DNA from: DASPLX01 sp035627375
GTDB taxonomy: Bacteria > Pseudomonadota > Gammaproteobacteria > Burkholderiales > Burkholderiaceae_D
Direction: 5' to 3'
Assembly (NCBI GenBank): GCA_035627375.1
Contig: DASPLX010000036.1
Coordinates: 149,692-213,691 of the forward strand
Length of the DNA: 64,000 nt
Position 1 is the stretch's first letter; each line of letters begins with the position of its first letter. The notes under the pieces were generated by a model. That model did not search any database. It was not told the origin of the DNA and saw only the letters and a list, made by a program, of their open reading frames with translations. A program made the position numbers and the translations under genes. Shown here piece after piece: positions 6,756 to 15,579 of the stretch.

Positions 6756-9700
6756 TCACTGGTCCTTCTTGAAGTACCAATAGACGCGGTTGCGATTGCT
6801 GCTCGGATTGGCCTCCACTTCACAGCCTTCGATCGCCGATCCGGTCGATCCGCAACCGCCGCCGATGATGAAACGCTTGATCGATCCGTCATCGAGCTTC
6901 ACCGCGCCGGACACCGGCGACGGCGGCAGGCCGCCGCCGACGAAGTTGGTATACAAGTCCGAGACGGTATAGCTGCCGTCCGCATTGCGGTCGCCGTAGG
7001 CGGACGTGCCGCTCAGCAGGTTGACCGCGTAGCCGCGCGCCGTTCCGAGGTTCGGCGTGCACTGGTTGGAAGCTTCCTTCGGCAGGTTGGTGCCGAAGTA
7101 GACCACGCCGGCGACGATCAGCGGCGCATTGACCGATTTCTCCCCGCTTTCGTATTCGAGGCGCCAACCCTTGAAGTCGGAACCGGCGATGACCGAGGCC
7201 GTGATGTCGGTCGTGTTCGGATTGAAATCGGTGACCTTGGTCAGATCGCTTTCCACCAGGGCGGTCACGCTGCTCGGCGTGGTGTCGGTCGCCACGGTGT
7301 CCTTGACGACATAGAACCGGTTGGCCACGGCCGTCGAGCGCGGATCTTCGCGGTCGCCGGAACCGACCGCCACGAAGGCCGTCTGCTGGCCGGCGATATA
7401 GCTCAGCGCCACGTCCGGTGCGTACAGGAACTTGCGGTCGTCGCTGCCGCCGTTGTCGCCCACGTCGCCCAGGCGGGCCAGCTTGTAGACCTTCCAGTTG
7501 TCCGAGTCGACGTCGCCGATATCCATGCGGAACAGGTTGGCGCCGGTATCCACGGCATACAGGCGATCGATGCAGCCGTCGTTGTCGGTGTCGAGCATGG
7601 TGACGTCCGCCGGGAAGCTGTATTTCTTGGTGTCGGACGGCTGCAACAGCTTGATCACGCTGCCGTCGCTGGCATTCACCACGAACACGCCGCGGCCCAT
7701 GGTGGGGCTTCTGACCACGCCGGAGGTGCCTTGATTGTCCTTGTCTTCCTCGGTGGCGTCATAACCGGCGCCGAAGATCAGGGCGCGGGTATAGCTCGCG
7801 GCATTGGTCGCCGAGCAGGCGGTTCCGGCCGTTTTCTTCAGGATCGCGACCTTCGGCTCGGACCAGGTCTGGCCGAGTTCGGAATAGCCGGTGTCGGTGT
7901 CGCCCTTCTTCCACAGGAATTTCGGCGCATCCGGATTGCTGACGTCGAAGGCATAGAGGAAGCGGCCGCCGCGCCGCATCGCCACGTAGAGATGCGTCGT
8001 GGCGAGATCGGCGGTCTGGAAGACGCCGATATTGCCGTCGAAGAAGTAGTTCCGCTTGGTCGGCGTCGGCGAGATGGACATCGACGTGTTCGGGAACTTG
8101 ATGACCGGGCTGTTGGTGTACAGGCGGCTCAGCGTCGAGTAGTGCTCGGGCGCGACGAACGCCCATTTCTCGGTGCCGTCGCTGCTGGCCTGGCCGGCCT
8201 TGACCGCCCGCAGCGTGCCGTCGTTGGAGCCGTAGAAGGCCACCACGCCATAGCTGCTGTCGCCGTAGTTGATCACGACCGGGCGCGAATGCAGCACGTC
8301 GCCGTGGATCGAGGCGCGCACATCGGTGAGCGAACCGTTGACGTTTTCGTCTTCCTTGTTGTCGACGCCGCGCACCCAGTTGATCAGCGCGTTGGGTTCG
8401 ACGGTCGATCCCTTGGCTGCCGTGCCGGTGGCCGACGCCGTCGGTCCGGTGGTCAGCGTATAGGTGATCGTATTGGTGGTCGGGAAGGCCAGGCTGTTGG
8501 AGCTGGTGGTCTTGGTGCCGTTGTACTCGGTCTGCGTCGCGCCGGCGATCGTCACGCTGCTCTGGCTGCCGAAATTGTGATCGCCGTCGGTGGTGACCGT
8601 GACGGTAGCGATGTTGGAGGCGTTGCCGTCGGTGCGCGTGATCGAGGTGACGGTGCGCGTCGGGATGCCGGTGGCGGTGATGGTGCCGGTGGCGGGCGAG
8701 GCCGGGACGATGGTCGTGGTGCTGCTCGGCGTCGAGGTCGAGGTGACGGTGACGTTGAAGCAGACGGCGCGCGCCTGGCCGCTGGCGCACGTGGTGCCGG
8801 CCGAGATCGGGGTATGCGTGCCGTTGATGCCGTTCTCGGCGGCGCTGCTGCTGATCGAGAACGACTGGACGTCGCCGCTGCCGTTGCCGACCGTCAGCGT
8901 GCTGTCGCAATCGGACATGGAAGCGCCGCTGTCCAGGATCGCCGTGACGGTCTTGGTCCCGGTGCCCGTCACGCGCGTCATGCTGGTGATGTTCACGTTG
9001 TAGGTCGTCGCGCCGCTGCCCTTCTTGCAGCTGATGGTCGCGGTGCCGAGCGGAGTCGTGAAGGTCTCGGGCGGCGTGACCGTCGTCGTGTAGGTGATGT
9101 TCTTGCCGAAGTTGGTGCTGGGAGGCGAGTACGTGAAGTTGTTCGCGTCCAGCTTGGTGATGGTGAAGGTGCCGTTGTATTCGCAAGTGGCGGTCGAGGT
9201 CCAGCCGGTGCATTTCTCGGTGGCGCTGGACATGGCCGCCGACACGTCGGCGCCGGCGATCGTGACGCTCTGGTTGTTGGCGAAGCCGTGCGCCGGCAGG
9301 TGCACCGTCACCACGCCGTTGCTATAGGTCATGTTGCCGGCGGATACCGTCTGGCTGACGCTGCTGCCCGACGACACGGTCATGGCGCTGCTGGTGGTTG
9401 CCGGCGTGTCCGGCGTTTCCACGATCGTGAACGTGAAGGTATTGCCGGTGCCTTTGGTGACCGTCCAGGTGCCGTTGTATTCGGCGACATTGGCGCCGCT
9501 GATGGTGACGGTGTCGGTCGGCGAATTGAGGACCAGGTCGGTCGCGGTGGTGCCGGTGACGGTCGGGCCGGCGCGCGTCAGGGTGACGCTGGAACTGGTG
9601 CCGGTCAACGCCGATACCAGCGACGCATTGGTCGTGGCGAAGGCCGACGGGGTCGAATTGGCGGTGCAGGCCGGCGTACACGTGTACACGGTCCGGTCGG

Positions 9701-11087
9701 TCGGTCCGAGCGCCCTCAATTTTTGCGCCGCGCCGCCTTTTTCCACCAGGTCGCCGTCGGGCGAGTCGTACTGTCCGCCCGATCCCTGCGGGTTGAATGC
9801 CCAGAAGCCGGCGCTCGGAGAAGTGCTATAGGTCCAGTAGCTGCGGGCGTCGGGCTTGATGAAGCCGGTGGTGGTGCTGACGGCCGCGTTGCCGTCGGCG
9901 TCGGCCAGGAAGATCTCGCTCTGGCCGCTGACGATCGTGCGTCCGAACTTGTACTGCTTCAGGTTGCCCATCCAGCGCGGCTTGCCGCCGCCGTCGGGAC
10001 GGAACACGCCCATGTAGATCTGGTTCAGATAGGTGCCTTGCGTATTCACGCTGACCGGCAAGCTGGCGGAGGTGAACACGCTGTTGACGGCCTGGATCTG
10101 GTTGAAGATCTTGGTCAGCGCCGTCACGATCTCCTGCTCGCTGGTGGCGGCGAAATATTCGCCGCCGCCGACCTTGGCCATGCTCTTGAGCAGGTCGGTC
10201 TGGTCGGTGTCCTGATGATCCTTGTAGACGTCGATCGTAAACGTGACGATCTTGCCGTCGGCGCAGGTGCCGCCGGAACAGGGCGCCACGACGCCGGTGT
10301 CCTTCAGGTAGCGGGCCCATTCGTCGGCGTAGTTGTCCTTGGACGAGGAATAGATCTGCGTAGCGTTGAACGTGGATAGCGTGGGATCGCCGAGCGTGGT
10401 CGGATTCGGGCCATCGGTGCTCGGGAAGCCGTTGCCGATGAAAATAATGAAGTTCTTTGCACAGGGCGCGCTGGCCGAGAGCGGGCCGACATACTGGTCG
10501 GAGCCGGAACTCGTGAAGGCGTTGCCGGTCAGGTTGCCCGCGGTATAGGGCGACACGCTATAGGAACCGTTGCCGGTGTAGTCGCGCTTGTCGTCGGCGT
10601 TGGAATAACGCGTCGACGAACCGAAATATCGGTAGGTTTCATACAGCGCGTTGCTGTACTTGGTCTTGGCGGAACCGACCTTTTCCGTGGGCGAGTTGAA
10701 GTTCGGTTTGATGCCGTCGAGGATGGTCTGGATGCCGGTGCGGTTGGTCGAACTCATGTCGCGAATCGCGAAACGCAGGTAGCCGCCGTCGATCGACGAC
10801 CCCGAACCTTCGGTAAACATCATCAGGCCGACGCGGACGTCGCTGGTCAAGGTGCTAAGCACCAGCTTGAGCGCGTTCAGTTCGGATTCGCCCTGCTTGC
10901 CGTCCTCCCAGCCCTGGTCGTTGCGAGCCCAGTTGGCGCTGTTGTCGATGATGATCAGGACGTTCGGCTTGTTGCCGGTGATGTCGGAGCCGCCCTGGAA
11001 CAGGTCGATGTCCTCCGCCGGCGCGGCAGCCGGAATCGCCAGGCTGGCCGCCAGGATCAGGTTTCGGGCTTTGTTCGAGAGTGCCAT
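6756..11087 (-). CDS. pilY1: PilY1/PilC-type type IV pilus tip adhesin and assembly protein
   Basis: The 1443-residue protein starts with a signal peptide (about 1-24, AAPAED) after a strong GGAGGTG ribosome site. A von Willebrand A-like domain (about 41-330) has the incomplete metal site D48-N-S-A-N. The C-terminal beta-propeller (about 900-1443) has the family's calcium loop D1166-TDNDGCI-D1174, which in Pseudomonas PilY1 controls pilus retraction. Between them, residues 465-897 are a Thr/Ser/Val-rich insert with repeated YNGT modules (separate entry), which makes this protein longer than most PilY1. It sits last in the pilE-fimT-pilV-pilW-pilX-pilY1 operon, so it probably forms the pilus tip with the minor pilins. 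Confidence 0.95.
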   Translation of the reverse strand: MALSNKARNLILAASLAIPAAAPAEDIDLFQGGSDITGNKPNVLIIIDNSANWARNDQGWEDGKQGESELNALKLVLSTLTSDVRVGLMMFTEGSGSSIDGGYLRFAIRDMSSTNRTGIQTILDGIKPNFNSPTEKVGSAKTKYSNALYETYRYFGSSTRYSNADDKRDYTGNGSYSVSPYTAGNLTGNAFTSSGSDQYVGPLSASAPCAKNFIIFIGNGFPSTDGPNPTTLGDPTLSTFNATQIYSSSKDNYADEWARYLKDTGVVAPCSGGTCADGKIVTFTIDVYKDHQDTDQTDLLKSMAKVGGGEYFAATSEQEIVTALTKIFNQIQAVNSVFTSASLPVSVNTQGTYLNQIYMGVFRPDGGGKPRWMGNLKQYKFGRTIVSGQSEIFLADADGNAAVSTTTGFIKPDARSYWTYSTSPSAGFWAFNPQGSGGQYDSPDGDLVEKGGAAQKLRALGPTDRTVYTCTPACTANSTPSAFATTNASLVSALTGTSSSVTLTRAGPTVTGTTATDLVLNSPTDTVTISGANVAEYNGTWTVTKGTGNTFTFTIVETPDTPATTSSAMTVSSGSSVSQTVSAGNMTYSNGVVTVHLPAHGFANNQSVTIAGADVSAAMSSATEKCTGWTSTATCEYNGTFTITKLDANNFTYSPPSTNFGKNITYTTTVTPPETFTTPLGTATISCKKGSGATTYNVNITSMTRVTGTGTKTVTAILDSGASMSDCDSTLTVGNGSGDVQSFSISSSAAENGINGTHTPISAGTTCASGQARAVCFNVTVTSTSTPSSTTTIVPASPATGTITATGIPTRTVTSITRTDGNASNIATVTVTTDGDHNFGSQSSVTIAGATQTEYNGTKTTSSNSLAFPTTNTITYTLTTGPTASATGTAAKGSTVEPNALINWVRGVDNKEDENVNGSLTDVRASIHGDVLHSRPVVINYGDSSYGVVAFYGSNDGTLRAVKAGQASSDGTEKWAFVAPEHYSTLSRLYTNSPVIKFPNTSMSISPTPTKRNYFFDGNIGVFQTADLATTHLYVAMRRGGRFLYAFDVSNPDAPKFLWKKGDTDTGYSELGQTWSEPKVAILKKTAGTACSATNAASYTRALIFGAGYDATEEDKDNQGTSGVVRSPTMGRGVFVVNASDGSVIKLLQPSDTKKYSFPADVTMLDTDNDGCIDRLYAVDTGANLFRMDIGDVDSDNWKVYKLARLGDVGDNGGSDDRKFLYAPDVALSYIAGQQTAFVAVGSGDREDPRSTAVANRFYVVKDTVATDTTPSSVTALVESDLTKVTDFNPNTTDITASVIAGSDFKGWRLEYESGEKSVNAPLIVAGVVYFGTNLPKEASNQCTPNLGTARGYAVNLLSGTSAYGDRNADGSYTVSDLYTNFVGGGLPPSPVSGAVKLDDGSIKRFIIGGGCGSTGSAIEGCEVEANPSSNRNRVYWYFKKDQ
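8397..9695 (-). repeat. Repeat-rich insert in PilY1 with YNGT modules
   Basis: Residues 465-897 of PilY1 contain recurring beta-rich modules. Each joins a VTI-x-GA strand to a YNGT turn and then a strand such as FTI or FTYS. EYNGT occurs at residues 536-540, 636-640 and 854-858, and a decayed form (GINGTHT) lies near 753-759. Spacing is about 100 residues, then about 218, as if one copy had diverged. Composition is Thr/Ser-dominated with few charged residues, like bacterial adhesin stalk domains. The flanking vWA and propeller domains are normal. Confidence 0.75.
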
Positions 11088-11144
11088 GACACACCTCCGC
11101 TGTATTGAATCTTGTCGATATTCTTAAGGGCGCCGTTCGTCGCT

Positions 11145-11723
11145 TCAGATAGCGCAGCGCTTGGTGGCGTCGTTCCGATAGGCGTCCGCGAGGATGCGGT
11201 CCATGCGCAGGCTGGCGCCTTCGATGAGCTGTACCTTGGTATTGGTATAGCTGTCGTCGACCGATGCCGTCACTTGCCAGGTCACCTTGGCGCAATCCGA
11301 CGGCGCGCTGGAAGTATGCTGGCCCATGATGCCCGAATTGGTTTTCGCCGCCGACGTGATGCAGGCGCGGTCGTCCGCCTTGGTCACGTCGAGATCGGAG
11401 GCGGCGATCGTCACCGAAGACTTGATGCAGGGAGCGGTCAGCGTGACCGGATAGCTGGCGCCGTTGACGGTCACGTTCATGGAGGTCGGCGCCGTCGTCG
11501 GGTCGATCAGATAGCTGCCCTTGCTCCACACCTGGTTGACGGCCGATTGCGCCGCGCTGGTTGCTTCCTTCTGATATTGCATGTTGCCGACGATCTTCAG
11601 ATTGCCGGTGCTCATGTTGATCGCCGCCAGCGCCAGCAAGGTCATCAAGACCAGCATGATCAATCCGACGATCAGCGTGGCGCCGTCCTGCCGCGATGCC
11701 GGCGCGTGGATGGTCGATCTCAT
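11145..11723 (-). CDS. pilX: Type IV pilus minor pilin assembly protein PilX
   Basis: A 192-residue protein with the PilX N-terminal signature: a short polar leader ending DGA, then the hydrophobic helix LIVGLIMLVLMTLLALAA, and a NMQYQKEATSAAQSA segment. PilX belongs to the minor-pilin priming complex that starts pilus assembly and presents PilY1. Cysteines at several points in the globular domain suggest disulfides. The ATG at 11723 overlaps the TGA of pilW by 4 bp, and pilY1 begins 57 bp downstream, so it is inside the operon. Confidence 0.9.
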   Translation of the reverse strand: MRSTIHAPASRQDGATLIVGLIMLVLMTLLALAAINMSTGNLKIVGNMQYQKEATSAAQSAVNQVWSKGSYLIDPTTAPTSMNVTVNGASYPVTLTAPCIKSSVTIAASDLDVTKADDRACITSAAKTNSGIMGQHTSSAPSDCAKVTWQVTASVDDSYTNTKVQLIEGASLRMDRILADAYRNDATKRCAI

Positions 11724-12892
11724 GAGCTTCTCCTGCCCGCGATATTGGTGGCCCTGGCCGTCGCGGAGTAGACGTGGCGCTTGTAGTTGTCGTTGAACGG
11801 CGTTCCCGAGAGGGCGGTACCGGCCGAATTCAGGCTGTAGGTCTTTGTGTCGGTGTAGCCGAGCGTCTTGTCGGTATTGCGCGCCAGCAGGAAGATCTTG
11901 ACGGCGACGACGTTTGCCCAGTCGGCGGCCGCGGGCGCCGTCTTGTAGGCATCGGGCACGCCGTCGCCGACGGACGGGCTGGAATCGACGCCGTATTCGA
12001 GCTGCAGATTCTCGATGCCTTCGGCGATCGGCTTGATGACGAAGGAGCCGCAGCTGGCGGTCGTGGTGGCGGTGCAAGAGGTCGTGGCCGGCGTCAATTC
12101 CGCCATCTTCAGCGTCGGGATGCCGTCGCCGGACCCGCTGCAGTCGTTGCAGCTGGCGACGTAGAAAATGTTGACGACATATTTGCGCACCGGGCTGAAT
12201 CCGCCGTTCAGACAGCTGAGCGGCGTGCCGGCCGGCTTGATGGTATGGGAAGTGAATTGCGTGTTGTCGTGGTCCATCACGAACGCGAATTCGCTCGGCG
12301 TATCCGAGCAGTTCGACACCTGCAGGTAATAGCCGTTGTTCAGGGAGGCATAGGTGGCATCGTTGGTGCCGTCGCCGTTGGTGTCGATGCTGGCGTCGGC
12401 GGTGCCGTCCTCGTTGACGTCGATCTTGATCGGCGTGGTGCCGGCGCGGCGGACGACCAGGATATCGGTGCCGGTCTTGCGGTTAGCGAGGCAGGTCGGC
12501 GTGGTGTCGCTTTCCGTATAGCCCTGCAGTCCGACCGGAACGTTCGGCGTGCCGCTGGAGTTCCAGCGATAGGTGCCGGCCGCGAATCCCATTTCCTCGA
12601 GAATCACGGCGCATGGATTCGGCGTGGTCCAGGTGATGACGGTGGGCGGCAGGTATTCTCCGTAGAAGCCGGCGAGCTGGATTTCCTGGACCATCGACTC
12701 GATCGCGAAACGGCCGTTCTCGATCTGGACGCTGTTCTTGGCGAGCTCGTCGCGCGACTGCATGTTCGATACCAGGATCATGCTGAGTCCCGTCATCAGG
12801 ATCAGGCCGATCGCGCTGGCGATCATCAGTTCGACCATCGAGAAGCCGCGCTCGCGCTTGCGTCTTCCTGCCGGCGATTTGCTGGGTTTCAT
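11720..12892 (-). CDS. pilW: Type IV pilus minor pilin PilW
   Basis: The 390-residue product has a basic leader RRKRERG followed by FSMVELMIASAIGLILM, a class III prepilin cleavage site with the conserved Glu at position +5. Residues about 45-390 form a large cysteine-containing globular domain, typical of PilW. Two loops at residues 158-166 (DVNEDGTAD) and 170-178 (DTNGDGTND) match the DxNxDGxxD calcium-binding pattern, which is unusual for this family as far as I know. The start at 12892 gives a leader of normal length; the upstream frame is open but has no pilin features. It overlaps pilX by 4 bp. Confidence 0.9.
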   Translation of the reverse strand: MKPSKSPAGRRKRERGFSMVELMIASAIGLILMTGLSMILVSNMQSRDELAKNSVQIENGRFAIESMVQEIQLAGFYGEYLPPTVITWTTPNPCAVILEEMGFAAGTYRWNSSGTPNVPVGLQGYTESDTTPTCLANRKTGTDILVVRRAGTTPIKIDVNEDGTADASIDTNGDGTNDATYASLNNGYYLQVSNCSDTPSEFAFVMDHDNTQFTSHTIKPAGTPLSCLNGGFSPVRKYVVNIFYVASCNDCSGSGDGIPTLKMAELTPATTSCTATTTASCGSFVIKPIAEGIENLQLEYGVDSSPSVGDGVPDAYKTAPAAADWANVVAVKIFLLARNTDKTLGYTDTKTYSLNSAGTALSGTPFNDNYKRHVYSATARATNIAGRRSS

Positions 12893-12912
12893 GTCACGCT
12901 CGCTGAAAAGGG

Positions 12913-13485
12913 TTAGCTGGCCGCGAGATCGGCGACCCGGACCACCGTGGTCACCGCGCGCCGCGTGTTGTCGGCGTCGTACAGGCCGCTGCCGCAGGTG
13001 GTGGCGGGAGCGGAAGTGGCGGATTGCCCTTGCCATACCACCGAGACCAGGTATTCGGTTCCGGCCGTGGTTTCCTGGATGCAGCCGCGGGCGTCGATCA
13101 TCGCCCCCTGATTGCTGCCGCCGCTGGTCTTCTCGGAGGCACCCTTGACGGCTTTGCTCCATTCGCACTTGTCGATGGAGGCGCGCGTCGTCAGCGAGGT
13201 GCAATCGGCGCTATCGGTCGCGCCGGTGCCCAGCGGGTCGGTGGTCTTGTAGCCGGCGATGTCCGCGGTGTTGTTTTCCATCCGGCTGACCATGTCCGCG
13301 AGCAGGATCAGCGCCTGGCCGCGCTGATACGATTCGAACTCGGCCGTATACGCCTTGGCCTGCAGGGCCGCCAGGCCGAGCAGGCCGAAGCTCATGATGA
13401 TGATGGTCATGAGGACTTCCAGCAGCGAGGTGCCGCGGCTGCCCGCCGGAATGCGCCATCCGGCGCTCACATAGCGTGGGTTCAT
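12913..13485 (-). CDS. pilV: Type IV pilus modification/minor pilin protein PilV
   Basis: A 190-residue minor pilin with leader ending SRG and processed N-terminus TSLLEVLMTIIIMSFGLLG, the pattern of PilV (LLEVL, then GLLGLAALQ). The globular part contains four or more cysteines, including one near the C-terminus (TTCGSGLYDADN). The family helps prime pilus assembly together with PilW, PilX and FimT. The ATG at 13485 overlaps the TGA of the upstream fimT gene by 4 bp. Confidence 0.9.
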   Translation of the reverse strand: MNPRYVSAGWRIPAGSRGTSLLEVLMTIIIMSFGLLGLAALQAKAYTAEFESYQRGQALILLADMVSRMENNTADIAGYKTTDPLGTGATDSADCTSLTTRASIDKCEWSKAVKGASEKTSGGSNQGAMIDARGCIQETTAGTEYLVSVVWQGQSATSAPATTCGSGLYDADNTRRAVTTVVRVADLAAS

Positions 13486-13955
13486 GAACAGCTCCCGAGT
13501 TTGCTGACCGGTTGGCCGATCAGGTTGACCTTGACGCAGCGCGACTGCACGGTGGAGCCGGAGTCGGAATCGCTGAGCTGGAAACTGGATTCGGCGCCGG
13601 TCGTGGTGCGCCCGTTCCGGTCGTAGACAAGCGTGGTCGGGCCGGTGATCGTGATCTTGGAGTAGGCAGCCTGCGTCCTGATCGTGCCGCCCGAGCCGGA
13701 CACCGTCCAGCCGTCGGCCCAATTGCTGGTGCTGACCGGGGTGATCGTGACGTTGCCGTTCTGCTTGATCGCCTCGCTGCGGGCCAGCGTCAGGTTGGTC
13801 ACGAGATCGAAACTGGCGGTCTTGAGCCGTTGCGAAGTGATCAGGTTCTTGAAGGAGGGGGCGGCAAGAACCGTCAGCACGGCGGCGATCGTCAGGGTGA
13901 CGATCACCTCGATCAGCGTGAAGCCGGCGGAACGTTGGTGAGGAAGGCGGGCCAT
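13482..13955 (-). CDS. fimT: GspH/FimT family pseudopilin
   Basis: A 157-residue protein with prepilin peptidase site SAG-FTLIEVIVTLTIAAVL (residues 9-25) and the GspH/FimT beta-sandwich region. That region includes ITSQRLKTASFDLVTNLTLARSEA at 39-62, a segment typical of FimT/FimU, plus the C-terminal pair of cysteines. FimT/FimU proteins are minor pilins; some FimT bind DNA during natural transformation. Whether this one does cannot be told, although the C-terminus has only a few basic residues. It begins 18 bp after pilE. Confidence 0.9.
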   Translation of the reverse strand: MARLPHQRSAGFTLIEVIVTLTIAAVLTVLAAPSFKNLITSQRLKTASFDLVTNLTLARSEAIKQNGNVTITPVSTSNWADGWTVSGSGGTIRTQAAYSKITITGPTTLVYDRNGRTTTGAESSFQLSDSDSGSTVQSRCVKVNLIGQPVSKLGSCS

Positions 13956-13973
13956 GATGTGCGGACGCGGCGA

Positions 13974-14387
13974 CTACCACTTGTCGGCCGGCGTCTTTGC
14001 TCCAGTGTTATCGAGGGTCAGCGTGCCATCGCCGGCCTGGACCGTGCCGCTGATCGGCACGGCCTGGATCAGGTAAGTGCGTCCGTTGCCGCCGACATGC
14101 GCCACCGACATCGTGTAGTACTTGCTGACTTCGGCCGGCACGGTGAGATTGAGGCCGCTCGAACCGAAGGCGTCGTTGTTGGCGGCTTGCGCATAACTGC
14201 GGGCGTCCAGCAGGTATTGCTCCTGGCGGTTGGCGACGTTGAGCATGAAAGACTTCGCCACCGCCCGATTCGATTTGACGATGTGCCCCGTGTACATCGG
14301 GTAGGCGATCGCGGCCAGAATGCCGACGACGGCGACCGTTACCATCAATTCGATCAGGGTGAAACCTTGCTGGCGATTTGTTTTCAC
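13974..14387 (-). CDS. pilE: Type IV pilin PilE-like minor pilin, GTG start
   Basis: The 137-residue protein has a short leader KTNRQQG followed by FTLIELMVTVAVVGILAAIAYP, a textbook type IVa prepilin N-terminus. The rest resembles the PilE-type minor pilin (YTGHIVKSNRAVAKSFMLNVANRQEQYLLDAR region, which also occurs in ComP/PilE-like proteins). I chose the GTG at 14387 because GGAGAG stands just upstream and it gives a 7-residue leader. Upstream ATG codons would give an implausibly long leader. It is the first gene of the minor-pilin operon. It could contribute to DNA uptake as well as to pilus priming. Confidence 0.88.
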   Translation of the reverse strand: MKTNRQQGFTLIELMVTVAVVGILAAIAYPMYTGHIVKSNRAVAKSFMLNVANRQEQYLLDARSYAQAANNDAFGSSGLNLTVPAEVSKYYTMSVAHVGGNGRTYLIQAVPISGTVQAGDGTLTLDNTGAKTPADKW

Positions 14388-14570
14388 GTGGCTCTCCGTT
14401 TCGCGGGCGTTGCGCCGAACCGAAAGATGTCCGGCAGGAATGGATGCCATCAGCATATCCAAGCGATATATGTTGGCAACTTGTTCCCGACGGCAGGTTT
14501 GTTTCGAAGAATGAACGGTAGGAACCCTGCAAAAACGGCAATTTCGCGGGCCATCCGGACGCCGCGCGAT

Positions 14571-14576
14571 TACAAT
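14571..14576 (+). promoter_or_regulatory. Candidate -10 element (TACAAT) giving a leaderless srkA mRNA
   Basis: TACAAT matches five of six sigma-70 -10 bases. Transcription would start near 14583, one base before the ATG at 14584. There is no Shine-Dalgarno sequence in front of that ATG and no good -35 at 17 bp, so this is tentative. Confidence 0.35.
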
Positions 14577-14583
14577 GGCGCCG

Positions 14584-15570
14584 ATGAATGCCTCTGCTTC
14601 TTTCTCGAATCTGACGCCAGATATCGTCCTCGACGCGCTCGATGCCGCCGATCTGCGCAGCGACGGCCGCCTGCTGGCGCTGAACAGCTATGAAAATCGC
14701 GTCTACCAGGTGGGCATGGAAGACGGGCCGCCGCTGGTGGCGAAGTTCTACCGCCCGCAACGCTGGTCGAACGAAGCCATCCTCGAGGAACACGCGTTCG
14801 CGCGGCTCCTGGCCGAGCGCGAGATCCCGGTCGTGCCGCCGCTGGCGCTTGCCGCCGGCGCGACGCTGCACGAGTACCGGGGATTCCGGTTCGCGGTATT
14901 CGAGCGGCGCGGCGGCCGGGCGCCGAACCTGGAAGACAGCGCGACGCTCGAATGGATGGGGCGCTTCATCGGCCGCATCCATGCCGTCGGCGCCCTCGAA
15001 CCCTTCGCCGCCCGCCCCGCGCTCGATATCGCCGGCTTCGGCGAAGAGCCTTGCGCCTACCTGCTGGACCAAGGGTTCATTCCCGGCGACTTGACCGAAG
15101 CCTATCGCAGCGTGGCGCTGCAAGCGCTCGACGGCGTGCGGCGCTGTTACGAGCGGGCGGGAGAGCCGGGTTTGCTGCGCCTGCACGGCGATTGCCACGG
15201 CGGCAACGTATTGTGGACCGACGCCGGCCCGCATTTCGTCGATTTCGACGACAGCCGCATGGGGCCGGCCGTGCAGGATTTGTGGATGCTGCTGTCCGGC
15301 AGTCGCGCCGACATGGCGCGCCAGCTATCGGACATCCTGGCCGGTTACGAGGATTTCCGTGAATTCGATCCGCGCGAACTGTTCCTGATCGAAGCCTTGC
15401 GCACGCTGCGCCTGATGCATTATTCGGCCTGGCTGGCGCGGCGCTGGGACGATCCGGCTTTTCCGGCCGCTTTCCCCTGGTTCAATACCCAGCGTTACTG
15501 GCAGGACCGGATTCTCGAGTTGCGCGAGCAGGTCGCCCTGATGGACGAGCCGCCGTTGTGGCCGGTGTGA
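14584..15570 (+). CDS. srkA: Stress response serine/threonine protein kinase (YihE/RdoA family)
   Basis: SrkA is an aminoglycoside-phosphotransferase-fold kinase that protects Gram-negative cells from stress-induced death. The 328-residue product aligns closely with enteric SrkA from memory. It has LNSYENRVYQV at 33-43, KFYRPQRW at 54-61, the catalytic loop HGDCHGGNVLW with D203 and N208, the metal-binding VDFDD (D220 region), and the C-terminal LIEALRTLRLMHY block. An in-frame ATG lies 9 bp upstream at 14575. I prefer 14584 because TACAAT overlaps the earlier codon and would make 14584 a leaderless start. It is convergent with a small gene that ends 9 bp away. Confidence 0.93.
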   Translation: MNASASFSNLTPDIVLDALDAADLRSDGRLLALNSYENRVYQVGMEDGPPLVAKFYRPQRWSNEAILEEHAFARLLAEREIPVVPPLALAAGATLHEYRGFRFAVFERRGGRAPNLEDSATLEWMGRFIGRIHAVGALEPFAARPALDIAGFGEEPCAYLLDQGFIPGDLTEAYRSVALQALDGVRRCYERAGEPGLLRLHGDCHGGNVLWTDAGPHFVDFDDSRMGPAVQDLWMLLSGSRADMARQLSDILAGYEDFREFDPRELFLIEALRTLRLMHYSAWLARRWDDPAFPAAFPWFNTQRYWQDRILELREQVALMDEPPLWPV

Positions 15571-15579
15571 TCGTTCCGC

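Noticed and set aside
6102..10379. 1425-codon plus-strand frame opposite pilY1 and the TonB-like gene
   Set aside because: It spans two convincing minus-strand genes and the gap between them, with repetitive Gly/Arg-rich translation and no start signals.
14388..14583. Possible small gene upstream of srkA
   Set aside because: Short open frames there have no ribosome site or coding character; the region is better read as divergent promoters for pilE and srkA.
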